Positions 16,877 through 39,300 of a DNA stretch of 64,000 nucleotides are shown here, one piece after another. The stretch spans positions 2,771,001 through 2,835,000 of the forward strand of contig JAWNZC010000445.1 in assembly GCA_035771165.1 (NCBI GenBank). Reading direction: 5' to 3'. The position numbers were made by a program, and so were the translations under genes. Numbering within the stretch: the first letter of the stretch is position 1; each line of letters starts with the position of its first letter. The notes under the pieces are model-generated. The model did not search any database and was not told the origin of the DNA. It saw nothing but the letters and a program-made list of their open reading frames with translations. Origin of the DNA: Paragorgia papillata. Taxonomy: Eukaryota > Cnidaria > Anthozoa > Scleralcyonacea > Coralliidae.

Positions 16877-19504
16877 TGACTGAGACACTTGCTACCTGTC
16901 AAAACAACGGATCGGACACGTCGCGCTCAGAATTTGTGTTTGCCACCAGTAGAAAATATGTCCCCCAAGGAATTTTCCCCGAGGACATACTTCCGGGGGA
17001 AATAATTCCGGTGACAACGAGAACCTTTAAAAACAGTTCCCGCTGTTTTTTCACATCTTTACTAAAGTTCTCTGGCTCAGATGTTTTTTTTTGTCAATTA
17101 AATAAAGGTCCCCGCCTAGGGGAAATGGAGAAAAACTGTCAGCTTGCCTCTTCAGGTCGGGGAGGAGGACAAAGCCTCATAAAACATCAGACAAATCTCA
17201 TAAATATCCGACAAATACTCGAAAAGCGTTGGATTTTGACTATCCCCCCCCCCCCCCTTTTTTTTGTTGAATATTTCTGACAAAGTGACTATTTTGATGC
17301 CGCACACAAGTTACGTTGCAAATTTGGCGCATGCACAAAATTTAAAACAGAGCCGGGTGGGGGGCAGCTTTCTAACTGTGAAATAAATAAAGTATTTTAA
17401 CTCATTCCTGTCCGAAGGCTTCCCTAGAGGTGAAGAAAATCGTCTGGCGTTAGCCAGAATAAAATACTAAAGACCGATTCAGACAGGTTGCCAATGTGCG
17501 CCGTCGCACATTTCTTAAATCGCTGCGGTATTAAAAAATTACCCGCTTTTAATTTCGCTTTCTTTGTTGTTGTATATCTTAAGTAGCAACAATTTTATGT
17601 TGAATGTTACGTTGATATGTAAACAATTTATTGGTAGATTAATCAATAATGGAAACAAAAGGTCAATAATGGACAAATCACGCGGCCCCTTCTAGGAGAC
17701 GCGGGCGGTGGACGGGAAACTAAAGTCTAATTTGGAGTGGCCTAACCTTTTAATACTTCAACAGATCCTGGCGAGTTTGACTATTAAAACAATGTCTAGT
17801 ATCGCCGAGAGATTGATTCCTTGTTGTTTCTTTCGAAGAACACGTAGTAAGACAAAGGTGTCATAGACGTAGCCACTAGCCATGCTATAAACGTCCACCA
17901 TCGCATTGCGAGTTTAATATTTTCCGATTTAATAATCGACAGCTAGTTAATATAATATTAATATAATAGTTATTATAAGGCCTGTTGGGGCAATATCGCG
18001 CGGCTGGGAGACATAATGATCACGACCCCCCAAAAAATATAAAAAAAATAACAGAGCCGAAACCAGAGTCATTTTTAATCAGCGAAATAATAAATATTGA
18101 GCTTGCAATAACGAGTTGTATTTATAAACAGTTGTATAATGTTAATGTAAAATCACCGAAATAAATTAAAAAAGATATTAAAAAGTTTGCTTAAAGTTTT
18201 AAAATTTCAGGATCCCCCCGGATTATCTCCAGCCAGAAATAATTATTTCACCCATATAATATAGGTGGCTTACTTAACGTGCGTGCAGAGTTCCAAAGGA
18301 AGTTTCGGATTGCATGCAGGCAATATGGCTTTACGTCATTGGCAAACATTCTCGCGCACACGAATTTTCACGCGAGGTTGTTGATTATCATAAGATTTTC
18401 CCCGACGTGCACATGCACGGAATTTGATGAAAATTTCTATATCGAGCCATCTTAATAATATTTCTTAAATTATATCGTACTCAACTTAGCTCTCCATCCG
18501 AACCTCCGTAGCTTAATGGTTAGAGAAGCTAGCATTCTAACCATCATGTTACATCATGTTGTTTTAAAATTTATTTTTTTTCATTCCCGAGCTTTCGGAC
18601 CGTGTATACTCGGGCTGTCTTCAGAAAGAAAAACTCAGGAATTCAGGTGTAAACCTACAAATTTTTTATCAAAGATATATTATCGCCATGCATGCATGCA
18701 TGCAAAGCTTCAAGCAACATAAAATAACTGACATAACATGTTCACAACAGAAACATATATTTGAGCACTTGGTATACAGGATCTTACTAAATGAAATTTA
18801 ATGTTACATATCACTATTGGCTCATTACTGTGTCTGTTGCGTATAGACCTCTTTCACAATGACGACCAATTTAAATATTCTTTTGTGTGCATCTCAATAA
18901 GCCTTTCTGGCCTCGTTTGCGTGTCTGCAATTCAAAAGAATCTTTGCTCCCTAACGAGGCTAGAAAGGCTAATTTAGATGCACATAAAATAATATTTAAA
19001 GCGGCGGCCATTATGAAAGTGGTCTATCCTTTCAAATTAAGGTTACGTAAAGATTGCATGAAAAAAAAGAAAGAAAACCCTTTGAAAAACGTTTGTCTGA
19101 TATTACATTTAATTTGCATATACCATGTGCAAGTCATTGCCACTGACTCAGATGAAACACAGAACTCAACACAGGAATGCTAGTACAAAACAAAATATTG
19201 ATGTGCAACATCTACAGGTAGCCACCAAAATAATACAACATATAGCAACAGTAATCAAAAATCAAACTAAAGAAATGAGTAAAGGGCAAAATAGATTAGT
19301 GCACTACAGTTCAAAATATTTCAATAAGAGAAAAAAAGAGCTAAAAAATTATCGACTGGGAAACTGAGTCCTAGGCCAAAATTGTAGCAACTTTGGCACT
19401 TCTGACAGTATTTTTTGGAAGAAAAATTAAGCATTACAGATGATTGCAAGTCACTCAATTTTAAGTATTGTCTATATCAAGTTGCTACCTATCCAGTTCT
19501 CACT
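16877..19504. other. intergenic between ARF-A and ARF-B
   Basis: No gene is seen. It includes a G/C-homopolymer stretch (17243-17270), a reversed copy of the short TTAA repeat family (17397-17480), AT-rich sequence (17900-18180), a tRNA-like A-box stretch (18506-18540) and a short inverted repeat 18895-18990 built around 'gcctttctggcctcgtt'. Confidence 0.5.
18506..18545 (+). repeat. tRNA-like A-box fragment
   Basis: 'tccgtagcttaatggttaga' followed by 'gaagctagcattctaaccat' resembles a tRNA D-arm and anticodon region. No B-box (ggttcgaatcc) follows at the expected distance. It is therefore probably a decayed tRNA gene or a tRNA-derived SINE head, not a working tRNA. Confidence 0.35.
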
Positions 19505-29290
<9,786 letters not shown>

Positions 29291-29649
29291 GACGAACAAC
29301 CTTCTTTCCCTTTCGATCTGTACGTCAAGATGGACTAAAATTTCCCACAAGAACACTGCAAGTTTCGACTTGTGGAGCGAGGGCGCGTCACATGTGCCAC
29401 GTAATTTCATCGCGAAGAGGAAGCCTAACGAACGCTGCCGAAAATCAAACGACAATTTCCGACATCAACGGGTTACGCAATTCGTTGCGGCACTGGGCAG
29501 GCAATCAATCAACAATCAATCTACGAGAATAAAGCCTGACAGGTTATATACATAATCAATCAATCAATCAATATAGTATGCACTATATTTATAGACCAAA
29601 ACTCAGACGATCTTGGGAAACTCAGTATACAAACGATCTCACTCTCAGG
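29291..29649. other. upstream region of ARF-B to the hAT insertion
   Basis: I see no exon. An (AATC)n stretch is at 29540-29570. The stretch 29590-29649, together with 33830-33880, resembles the palindromic repeat at 48205-48348, so the hAT element seems to have landed in a copy of that repeat. Confidence 0.45.
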
Positions 29650-32600
29650 CAGTGGCGTGGTGGCAGGGGGGGCCGGGGGGGCCACGGCCCCCCCAGCGAC
29701 GGTTTCAAGGGGGCGCCGAAATGAGGATGCGGCGCCAAAATCATGGAGAAGATTATAGAAAAATCAGATTGCTATATTCTAAGGCAATAAAACGGCACTA
29801 TAATAAAAAAATAGGTTGTTCTGCCAAGTACCAACGGTACGAAGATCAGGTGTCACCATCTGCCTTCAGGATATCAAGTTCCAAAAAAGTGCGCCAAGTG
29901 CCTGGGTACGAGACAGGCAGAATGTGATGCGGCCATCTTGGATCATGATTTTGAAAGGCTTGAAAGGTAAGGAAACATTAAAATATGTACATAAATTTAC
30001 ATTCCCAATTGTCGCGCAATAAAAGTATTGTTTATCTGTAACATGCGACTCCGTGGAGTATATTAAAAGGACTTCAGACGGAGCACATAACTATTTAATA
30101 GGTTAATCGAGAATAAGCCCGTCGGAGTATTAATTTGGTCAATTGTCATTTATATAACATGCTTTGGAAATATTCGCCTACTCGTTTTTTGCAGATTCAT
30201 TTCAAGCCACGAAAGGAATTGCATGAATATTTCCCGCATAATACAGTTTAAAAAATATTTGCGTAAGTTACAACCTGCAAGTATTGATATTTGATAACGT
30301 AAGTTACAACCTAACCTTGTAATAATAATACTAATAAATTATTCGTTTTAACGTCTTAGCTGTAGCATGCAATGTTTTGGGACCACCAACGAAAACGAAA
30401 GAAGTCAGGTGCGGAGAACAAAAAGGCAAACAAAGCTAGAAAAGAAGAAGATGAAAGACTTGGATCGTTTATTCATGATTAAATATTTCGCGACATCAAG
30501 CGAATCATCCCAGGGGCAGGAGGTGGAAGTCGAAGGCAGGGTTCAAGATGCTTGGGGAAATCCAAATACAGACAAGCCAGCATATGATGGCAATAAAGAC
30601 AACGGCGTAGAAGACGAAGTCGAAGGGATTCAAGTTGCTGGGGGAGATCCAAATCATCCAACAACCTGATAGCGCATGTGACGTCAATAAAGACAACGAG
30701 GTGGAAGTCCCAAGAATCTTTAGCAACTAGTGTAGCAATCCCCTCGGAGGTTGTTTCTGATTTTATCAGCCCATGATGGAGTCATGGACCCCCCGAACTT
30801 AATGATAGCACATTCAACGAGATTTTTACCGATTTTGAAGCCGAACATCAAGTTGCTGAAGAAGCTTTTGAATACATCAGCACCAAATCCGTCGAAGAAG
30901 AGACCATGCTCATAGAGCACGCGCCCTCCCGAGAAACCCAGCACTCGTAATTGATGAAGAGAGAAATTAGAGAATGCGACCTTTGACCCCGCGTCACTTG
31001 TTGATGTGAAGCTTAGCATGGAGGATAAAGAAAAGCAGATTAAAATGAAACCTTGTCAGCCACCAGAATCCGTTTATTCCGCTGAGAAAAAGCAAATTTG
31101 GAGAACGTAATCGGTAATTGCTCGCAGGGAGTGTTCTTTCATGAAGATCAAACAAGCGCAAAATGGCTTTCCATACTCGCTAAGTAAGGATTGTTTATAT
31201 TGTCTCCCATGTCTCCTATTCTCAGATGAATGTTTTGAGAGGTGAAAATATGCGATACAATCAAGGAAATGCCTTTACCAATGCTGGATATTCCAACTGG
31301 AAGAAGCAGTACAGTGGAATTAACAAAGCACGCGAAAACATCCGAAAGCCATGTTAATGCCAAGGATCGCTCAAGTCGTTTTCTTACAAGGACGATCAAT
31401 CGGTCCATGTCATGGAGCAACAAGAAAAAGGAGAGAATTTGCTCAGGAAGAAAAAATTCGTCGCAAACCGCAATATCATGAAACGCATTGTCGATACAGT
31501 CGTGTTTCTGGGAAAGCAGGGACTTTGCTTTCAGAGGCCATCGAGAGTTGCTTGATCATCCTGAAGTAAATAAAGCGAATTTTCCTGGAGGCACTGGAAT
31601 ACTTGTCAACGTACAATGTAACAATCGACAACCATTTAGAAAAGGTTAGAAAGCAACAAGTTTTTTGTCAAAAGAAAGGGATGCTGGCAGTGGGAAAAAA
31701 GGTGTCAAAGGACGGGGTTCAAAAAGCTAACTTTCCTCAGCCAATGATACCCAGAATAATGTGATCCAACATTATTGGTAATGAAATCTCTTTAGAAAAT
31801 TGTGAAAAGAAATCGGTAATTGCAGAGCATGGGCATTAATAGCGGACCACCCACACCGGATATCAGACATCACGAGCAACTTAGTATTTGCGCAAGGATC
31901 GTAAATCGCAGTGGAAAATGTTCAGAGCACTTGTTATCATGTAAAAAGAGCTTCGGGTACAACAGCAATGGAACTATATAATGTAATTTCATGCGACACT
32001 TGCGTCAAAAGCCGTATGTCCTTTGAATAAGCTAGTGGCACAAACATACGACGAGCGCCTCTAATATGAGTGGCTGCTACAACGGCTTGCAAGCAATCAT
32101 CAAGGAAAAAAGTTGGAGACCATGTTGTTTTTGTCCATTTGTAATGCCCACACGCTCCCCCCCAATCTTGTTTTGTCCGACTCGGCAGGTGTTTTTGCTG
32201 TTTCAAGTAATCAACCTTTTCAACAACCTCGAGGCCTTGTTAACGTTTTCTCTTCAGCAAGTCACAAAGAATCCATGGCTTGTTCGAGGCTGCCCAACTG
32301 AAAGAGAACCTGAAAGTGCTTTCTCTCAAGAGACTGAATACTGTTCGTTGGAATTCCGCGAGTTTTGCCTGAAGGTTCTTCTCTCTCGTTACGAATGCAA
32401 TTTTAAGTGTTCTGGAAACCGTTTTCATCGGACATTTCATTTGAAGGAAATCCACGGAATACTGCAGCCCTGGATTATTGACGCAGTTTCAAACGATGCA
32501 ATTTCTGTGCTACCGCCTAACCTTTTCCGAGAAATATTTGCAGCTACTGGCCCGTTAAGCCGATATTTACAAGGCGTCGACGTAGATTTCGGGATAGCTC

Positions 32601-33821
32601 TCGGAATGGATCGACAGCGCGATGCTCACTAAACAAATTGGCGTGGAGAAGCGGAGGCGAATCGTCAGATGCGTGGAGCAAGAACACGACTCCGCAAGTG
32701 TCGTTTGGCAACAAACGAGATTCAGACCGCCGGAAGAAGGATGCATGGTGAAAATGCAGAAGACGAACCTGCTAAAACACCAGAAGAACATTGGAAACGT
32801 GACCACGTATTTACGTTGCTGTGGACACGGTCTTGAACTCAATGAAAGAATCGGTTTGAGAAGAACCAACCGTTGCTCAAAGCATTTTCCTTGTTTGCCC
32901 CAAGTCGCTTCCCAGAGCTTGTGAAGAATTTCAAAACTGCTTCAAGATCTCCAAGGATGCCTCCCCGACACCTTTTGCGAAACATACAATTTAGATGCCT
33001 TCAGATGTGCTGACGAACTGTTTAATTTCGCTCGGTCTTTCAGGAAAACTCGACTGTAGAAAACTATCCCCAAGCTCGATGAGGCAGAGGAAGTAGAAGA
33101 TGATGACAATGATGATGACGAAGTTTTCCCAGCACACAGTTTTGACACACGAGATGGGCTCAGATCATTCAGATGGCGAACGGAGTGACAGCGGCGTCAG
33201 TGATTACAAGGAAACCGAAAAGCAAACAAAGACGAAAGTCCCATCCTTCACTGAAGCTCTCGAAGTTCTTTGTCACCCAGATTACAGTTTGGTTGATGCA
33301 TACCCAACACTTTGTCGAGTTTATGCTATTGCTGTGGCCATCCCAGTTAGCTCGTCGACTGCGGAGCGTTCATTCTCTGCACTCAAGAGGGTGAAGACTC
33401 GCATTCGTTCATCTATGATTCAGGAGAGACTTGAATCTTTACTTACAATGGTCAGTGATCGAGCGTAAAATTTTGCTCTCACTCGATAAAGAGCGTCTCA
33501 TCGATTTGTACGCAGGAATTTCTCCCGAACTGTCAAAAGCTCTACTTTAGAAATATGTTGACGTTTTACTCTTGTATGTAAAGACTATAGACAATTATCG
33601 TACTAATGAAACAAATTATGTTTAGAAAATAACTACATTTAAAGAGCTGAACCAGTTTACTTTCATGCATGAAATATATTAAAATTAATGGCGAAATTTT
33701 TTGTCAGTATTATACGGTATAAGCAACTGGGGGAGGGGGGGGCGCCAATATCGACGTTGGACTGAGGGGCGCCAATTTTAACACTGGCCCCACCTGAAAT
33801 TTTGGAGCCACCACGCCACTG
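29650..33821 (+). mobile_element. hAT-superfamily DNA transposon, 4172 bp
   Basis: The terminal inverted repeats are cagtggcgtggtggc and gccaccacgccactg. They are directly flanked by a perfect 8-bp target duplication, ctctcagg (29642-29649 and 33822-33829). An 8-bp duplication plus a C-terminal hAT dimerisation domain inside identify the superfamily. The ends are intact, but the coding part has stops and frameshifts, so this copy is defective though possibly mobilisable in trans. G-rich and C-rich stretches lie just inside each end. Confidence 0.93.
30367..33560 (+). pseudogene. hAT transposase with TTF-type zinc finger, broken
   Basis: Fragments in different frames follow the order of ZMYM/TTF-type hAT transposases. 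First is an N-terminal charged region with FMIKYFATSSESS (30367-30669). Next, around 31155-31220, is a TTF-type finger (SLSKDCLYCLPCLLFSDECF). Then come pieces such as LEALEYLSTYNVTIDNHLEK near 31595. Last is the C-terminal dimerisation domain (HPDYSLVDAYPTLCRVYAIA, SSSTAERSFSALKRVKTRIR; about 33230-33465), followed by LLSLDKERLIDLY. Frames change several times and stops interrupt the middle, so no functional protein is expected. The frame breaks could partly be sequencing errors, but in-frame stops in several regions argue for real decay. Confidence 0.85.
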
Positions 33822-34395
33822 CTCTCAGGATAAATATTCATTTTCTTTTATCGGGAATGCAAGAATAAACTGAGACATGCGATGTGCGTATTGTGATTTG
33901 CTTATTAACCGCCCAAGTAACGTGCATATGTTGTCCTTGTGTCCAGCTAATTTTTTTTTCCTGCAGCCAAATTAATAATTATCGCGGTAGGGAAAACAAC
34001 TTTACCAAGCCCCCCTCCCCCACGAAAAAAATTGAATACGGGTTTCTTTCACTTGCATGAGCACCACGCTAACCACAAAACTCAGCTGATCAGGTTATAT
34101 ATCCGGCCACAAATTCAAATTAGAAACGCCATGCCTGTCGTAGACGTACGTCACTTCGAATCAGGGCGGGGGGAGAGAAGGGCATGCATGCGTGCATGAT
34201 TATGTTTAACCCTTTCATGGGCATTTGTTGTTGTGCCATGGATTCCACTTTTGCCTGAAGATTGCCCACGGGCATGAAACTTTAAGTAGCAATGTATATT
34301 CAGTTTTAAGTGAATATCAATAAATAAATAAATAAATAATAAATATATATATATATATATATACTGTATATATATATATATATATATATAAAATA

Positions 34396-34690
34396 GGTTG
34401 CGTCTTACGCGCGCTGTGATTGGTCAATTACCATGTTTATATCAGGCTATGTAAACACGGTTGTGATGTCACGGCACATTTTTTAGCCTTATTTCATACA
34501 AGAAATAGAAAATGGATGCCCTGAGTTTATATAACCTGATGCAAACACTCGAGTGAGTTGGGAGAATTCGAAAGTACGTATGTAAACCCTCGCCTACGGC
34601 TCGGGTTCACATAAACTTTCAAATTCTCCCAACTCACTCTCGTGTTTGCATCAGGCTATATAAACACGGGCGGCCATTTTCTATTTCTTA
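34396..34690 (-). mobile_element. MITE family with 'gcatcaggttata' core (copy 4, inverted)
   Basis: It reads in reverse the blocks seen at 4235-4480: tgtgattggtcaattaccat, atatcaggctatgtaaacac, gtgatgtcacggcacatttt and ctcgagtgagttgggagaat. Both ends merge into (TA)n. It has a full inverted arm like copy 3. Confidence 0.7.
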
Positions 34691-35045
34691 AATATATATA
34701 TATATATATATATATACTGTTTTTACATAATTCGTTCTTTTATAAGACTTATGAAGTTGTGCTGCATTTCTTGTGTTATGTTGATGAATTTGATTGTTAC
34801 AAAATAATTTGCACGTGAAAACTTCTGGTAAAATTTTAACATAATGGTATCGAAACATAAATAAACTAGTCAAATAATCATTAATTTTATAAATGTCTAA
34901 TATTTGTAAGTCTCTAAAAATTTGTTTTTTCAATCATTACTCAAAAATGGCATAGTAAATCATTTTTAATCATTGAAATAACGATTCAAATATAAAGCTA
35001 GATCGCCGAAAACGTAAAGAAAACGTAGGTTTTTCTACTTTTTAC

Positions 35046-35233
35046 AGTCATTTGCAACTCACTTTTCACCAAAATGTTCGGAAGTTCGTCCCGAGTTCGT
35101 TGGGAAGTTCAAAGTTCGTTTCAAACTACGTATTTGATTGGCTGCTTGGTTCCTAGCAGCCAATCAAATGCGTAGTTCAAAACTTTGAACTTCCCAACGA
35201 ACTTCGGAACGAACTTGGTGAAAAGTGGCAAAA
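35046..35233. mobile_element. palindromic MITE (1 of 3 in a row)
   Basis: The arm gcaactcacttttcaccaaa … gttgggaagttcaaagtt … tttgattggctgct is mirrored by agcagccaatcaaa, aactttgaacttcccaac and ttggtgaaaagtggca. The whole element is close to a single long hairpin. Confidence 0.7.
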
Positions 35234-35255
35234 GACAAAGTGGCGGGGCTGATTT

Positions 35256-35430
35256 GTCGTAGCTCAACAACTATACGAGCTTTTAAAATCTTCGGAAATG
35301 TACTTTCAACGACCATGAGATCTTTTTTTTCGATTGTAGTCTTGATATATTCCGACTATTTTTAGATCTTTATAAAGATCATTTCCGAAGATTTTAAAAG
35401 CTCATAGTTCTTGAACTACGACAAATTTCC
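35256..35430. mobile_element. palindromic MITE (2 of 3 in a row)
   Basis: The arm tttgtcgtagctcaacaact … gagcttttaaaatcttcgga is mirrored by tccgaagattttaaaagctc … tgaactacgacaaattt. It starts about 20 bp after the previous palindrome. Confidence 0.7.
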
Positions 35431-35533
35431 CCGCCAATTTCTCACTCAAAACTTTGTCAACTCACTCACTTAATTAGTAATTACACACTTTACAATCAAA
35501 GCGAAGTTGTTTTCACATTGCATTTCACCATTA

Positions 35534-35798
35534 AAGGGGCAGTAAAACGGAACTAGTGGAGTAGATGACGTCATAAGGTATCTTATTTGCATTTTTTGAA
35601 AACCAGAATATCTTTGAAACGAGATGAGAAATTGAACAAGCAAAGAGGCAACCTCGTACCCAGGGTTTTTCACTCTAGCGAGAGAAAAGACCCTGGGTAC
35701 GAGGTTGGCAAAGAGGCTATTCCTCTTTATTTTAAGAACACCTCTAAATAAAATCGAAATTGAGATGGACAATTTTGGCGTCTTACTGCCCCTTTAAA
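35534..35798. mobile_element. MITE with a nested perfect hairpin (3 of 3)
   Basis: The ends aaaggggcagtaaaacg and gtcttactgcccctttaa are near-complements. Inside, 35650-35705 holds acctcgtacccagggttttt and its complement around 'cactctagcgagag', which is a separate nested fold-back. Confidence 0.7.
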
Positions 35799-36311
35799 TC
35801 CTTTCTCGTTTCAAGAAGCTGCGTCAAGAAACCGAAAAACGGACCATCCTCTATCTGAACACTTATAGATATACAGTATATTTGTTAAAAACTTGGCTTC
35901 ACTTAGTTTGGACATCGAATAAAACTCTCTTCGTGGATATCAACTACTGCATCAATAATATATCATTACTTCACATGGGAGATTTTAAATTTAACTTGTG
36001 AAACTAACTTTCATACGGAAAGAAAGTGTGACGAGATGTAGTTATCCCAGCCCCCTCCCCGAGGTGTTAAAATTTATCCCGCTACAGGTGCTCAACGACG
36101 ATGCACACACATACGGCGGATCATCTCTACAACTATATATAACTACGCTAAATGTATTTGGCAAGGCTAGGAATAAAAGCGTCAGGTCCCAGCACTCACG
36201 AAGCAAAACCAGCAGGTCGTATTTATTGTCGGAATTGCGTTCTTCCCACAGTTGAGACGTCAAAACATCTTTTCACGCGACAGCGGTTTTCAAACTATAC
36301 TGCATGCGTGG

Positions 36312-39300
36312 TTACTTTGACTTGAGCTTCGGTAAGTCTTGCGGTATACCATCTATAGTTTTAAGTGTCACTACGCCATCTTTTTTCACTTCTACTGTTT
36401 CTTTACCGTTTTGAACAATCCTAGTAAGAAACACACAAAAAAGTTAAACGTTTATAGCACACATACAGATACGTACTTACAGCACACATCACAACAAATG
36501 TATTTCTAGATTTAAACGAGCGACACCAGTTTATTTCGAATTTCAAAATAGATATATAGCAATATTTTATTCCGGCTAACGCCAGACGATTTTATTCACC
36601 CCTGGAGAAGCCGTCGGATAGAAATTAATTAATGAATATACAAGAAGTTAGAATTATTCTCCATTCGCTCAAATGACTCAGTATACGCGAGTTGCACGAT
36701 CATGCGCACGCATCATTTTGGCGGGCCACAGGCATAATTTTGGCGGGCTACAGGCATAATTTTGGCGGGCTACATGCATAACAAATGTGATAAATAAAAG
36801 AAATTCGACAATTTCTGAAGATATTAGCATCAGGAATTATTTCTAACTTTAAAAATAGTTAAATTTCGTTTAGTATTGGCCATGTTTTAATGTATGTGGC
36901 CCGCCAAAGTGATGTGCGCGCAACATCGTGCAACTGGCCTTATGCTTCTAGTAAAAAGTCCTTTGGCGCTAATATTAATAACTTCTTTTTCTGGTAATGA
37001 ATGGCAAAAAAGTGTAGAAAATCGAAATAACCAACTTTCTGGTGTCCTAACTTTAATTTTCTTATGTCATTTTTCTTCTCTTTTTTTTGAACACAAAAAA
37101 AAGTGATAGTTTTATACATATGTCGCAAACCAGTCGCCGACGTCGCAAACTCCTCATCGGCGACCGTCACGATATATGGGAACTTAGGGGCGATTACATG
37201 CATGGACCGGTCTGGTCCGGTTAGCCGGGATGAGTTTACGAAACGATTACATGGAGCGGGCTAGCCCGGTAAGCTGGGATGAGTTTTGAATTGACGTGGA
37301 TGATTTTAGGCCGAAATTCGCAATTATCAAGTAAATAAGGGCAAAGTTACGTTACTTTCAATGCTTTCAATTTTACACTAATCGCCTGCACCGTGAAACT
37401 CAATAATTCATGAGGAAAACACAAAGGAACTCAGTACCGTGTCCATAGTTTGGATATCGGAAGAACTTCTTAGAAATTACATACTATTAAGGTTACGTTA
37501 CACCATAGAAATATAAAAATACCAAAAAACATTTTTTTGCGTAATTAGCTGCCTTAAGCCAAATGCTGAAAGATTTTGAAAAGTTTATTTCGTTTAAAGA
37601 AAAATTCATTAAGATATTTAGCGATGAAAATTGCAAGCAGCTCTGTTTTCCCGCAAAATTTAAATGTTCCAAGGCTTGTTTCTTCAGCTTTAAATTTCAG
37701 CTAAACTGCCGTATTCAAAGACTTTTGTTGAACACGGGTTTTGGCAAATTTTCACAATGTATCGGAAACAATAAGAGCTTCAAACGTGTGTGCGGTAGCT
37801 ATACGATTTTGTTTTCATTTCTGAGTAATCGACTACGATTCATGGTATGCACGCAACTTAACTAGGTTGCAAAAAATGCCTTATATCTCAAAAATAACAA
37901 AAAAAAAACCATAGCTACCGCACACACTTTTGTAGAACAGCTACAATTAAAACTATTTTTACATGATTTGATTGAAACTGTAGTTCAACAAAAGTCGCGG
38001 CGCAAAGCGAATGCGTTTTCAGAATTTTGTCAAAACAAAACAAGTTTAAATACTTTTCAAAATTGTAAATCAACTGTCCAATTCTACAATCATTTTGCTA
38101 TAAACTGTAAAAATGTGAATTTGATTGCTTTTAAACTCAACGCGCAGTTGCATTTGTCGCAAAGCACTACTCCAAGGTGTTACGTAACCTTAAGCGAACT
38201 TTTGCCTCGATTTTTTCTTAAAATACTCAGATTTGTTTGAGATGCTATATCAAACACTCGAAAAAGTGCTTCATCAGGATATCCAAATACTTCGAAGTTT
38301 GTTCAAAAGCCTATAACAGTTCAACAAACTTCTCGGTGTTTGGATATCCTGATGAAACACTCCTGTTGGTGTATGATATATTTACATAAATAATTTGGCA
38401 TGATGCGACGCGTATGTAATTGTAACACATGCACTTACGTCGTTTTAACAACTTTTTTTCCATTTTCGTATTTCGTCGTCGTGCTCACGGACTTAAAATT
38501 TCCACGTCCTGACGAATGAAAAGATGAAAGGTGAAGTTTAGGAATAAACTTTAAGCCTCTATGGCATGCTTCAATTAGTTTAGATACACACTCACAGAAT
38601 AAGAATTTAAAGTATTAATCAGTTATTTGACAAGCTATATGATTACCAGGGTAAAATTTAAAATTCTACCCGCGGTAAAAATTTGCCTGATACAGACGTT
38701 ACAGACGCTAGGGTAAACACAAGCAAGTAAACAACAACAAAATTAATTTCCAACGCCGCCACGTGAACAATCAGAAATTGTTTGACGCAATTCTGGCTTA
38801 AAAGTTTGTAAACGTAGCTTAAAAAGTTAGTGTTCATGCCCCAATGTTTTGACACTCCGATTTAGTGTCTTCATCGTTGTGAAGACAAGTCGCAAATTTA
38901 TACTTTCACAGAACCACTGATGACGTGTTATCTGTCAACAAAAACACATACATGTATTCTTCCACGGTACTAGACTACCACCATCGCAATATTATTCACC
39001 GCGACAAAACAAAGAAGCAGAGTTTAAGAGGAAAAATGTTTCTGTCACTTCTGAAAAGCCCTCAAAACCCTAACTTTTTAGCGTACTACTCAAAACCTAC
39101 TTATTTACAGTAGCATAGCCAGGGTCTTGGATTTGGGGGGACAAGACCCTCGAGCTCTTTGAGGGGTGGGCGGTCGCCCCCTCCCCTCCCTCCCCCGCCC
39201 GCCCCCATCAAATGTACCTTTATAAGAGTATATATGCACAGGAGTGATATGTTTTATTTGTTTTAGAAAATATGAAGAAAAAAACAAACTAAAAGCGGGA

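Larger units (their letters stand above)
33831..36311. other. intergenic between hAT and DNAJB 3' end
   Basis: No gene is seen. It contains a MITE inside TA tracts (34396-34690) and three adjacent palindromic elements (35046-35233, 35256-35430, 35534-35798). A C-rich stretch is at 34008-34022. Confidence 0.5.

Noticed and set aside
18506..18580. tRNA gene
   Set aside because: The A-box resembles a tRNA, but there is no T-arm or acceptor stem at the right distance.
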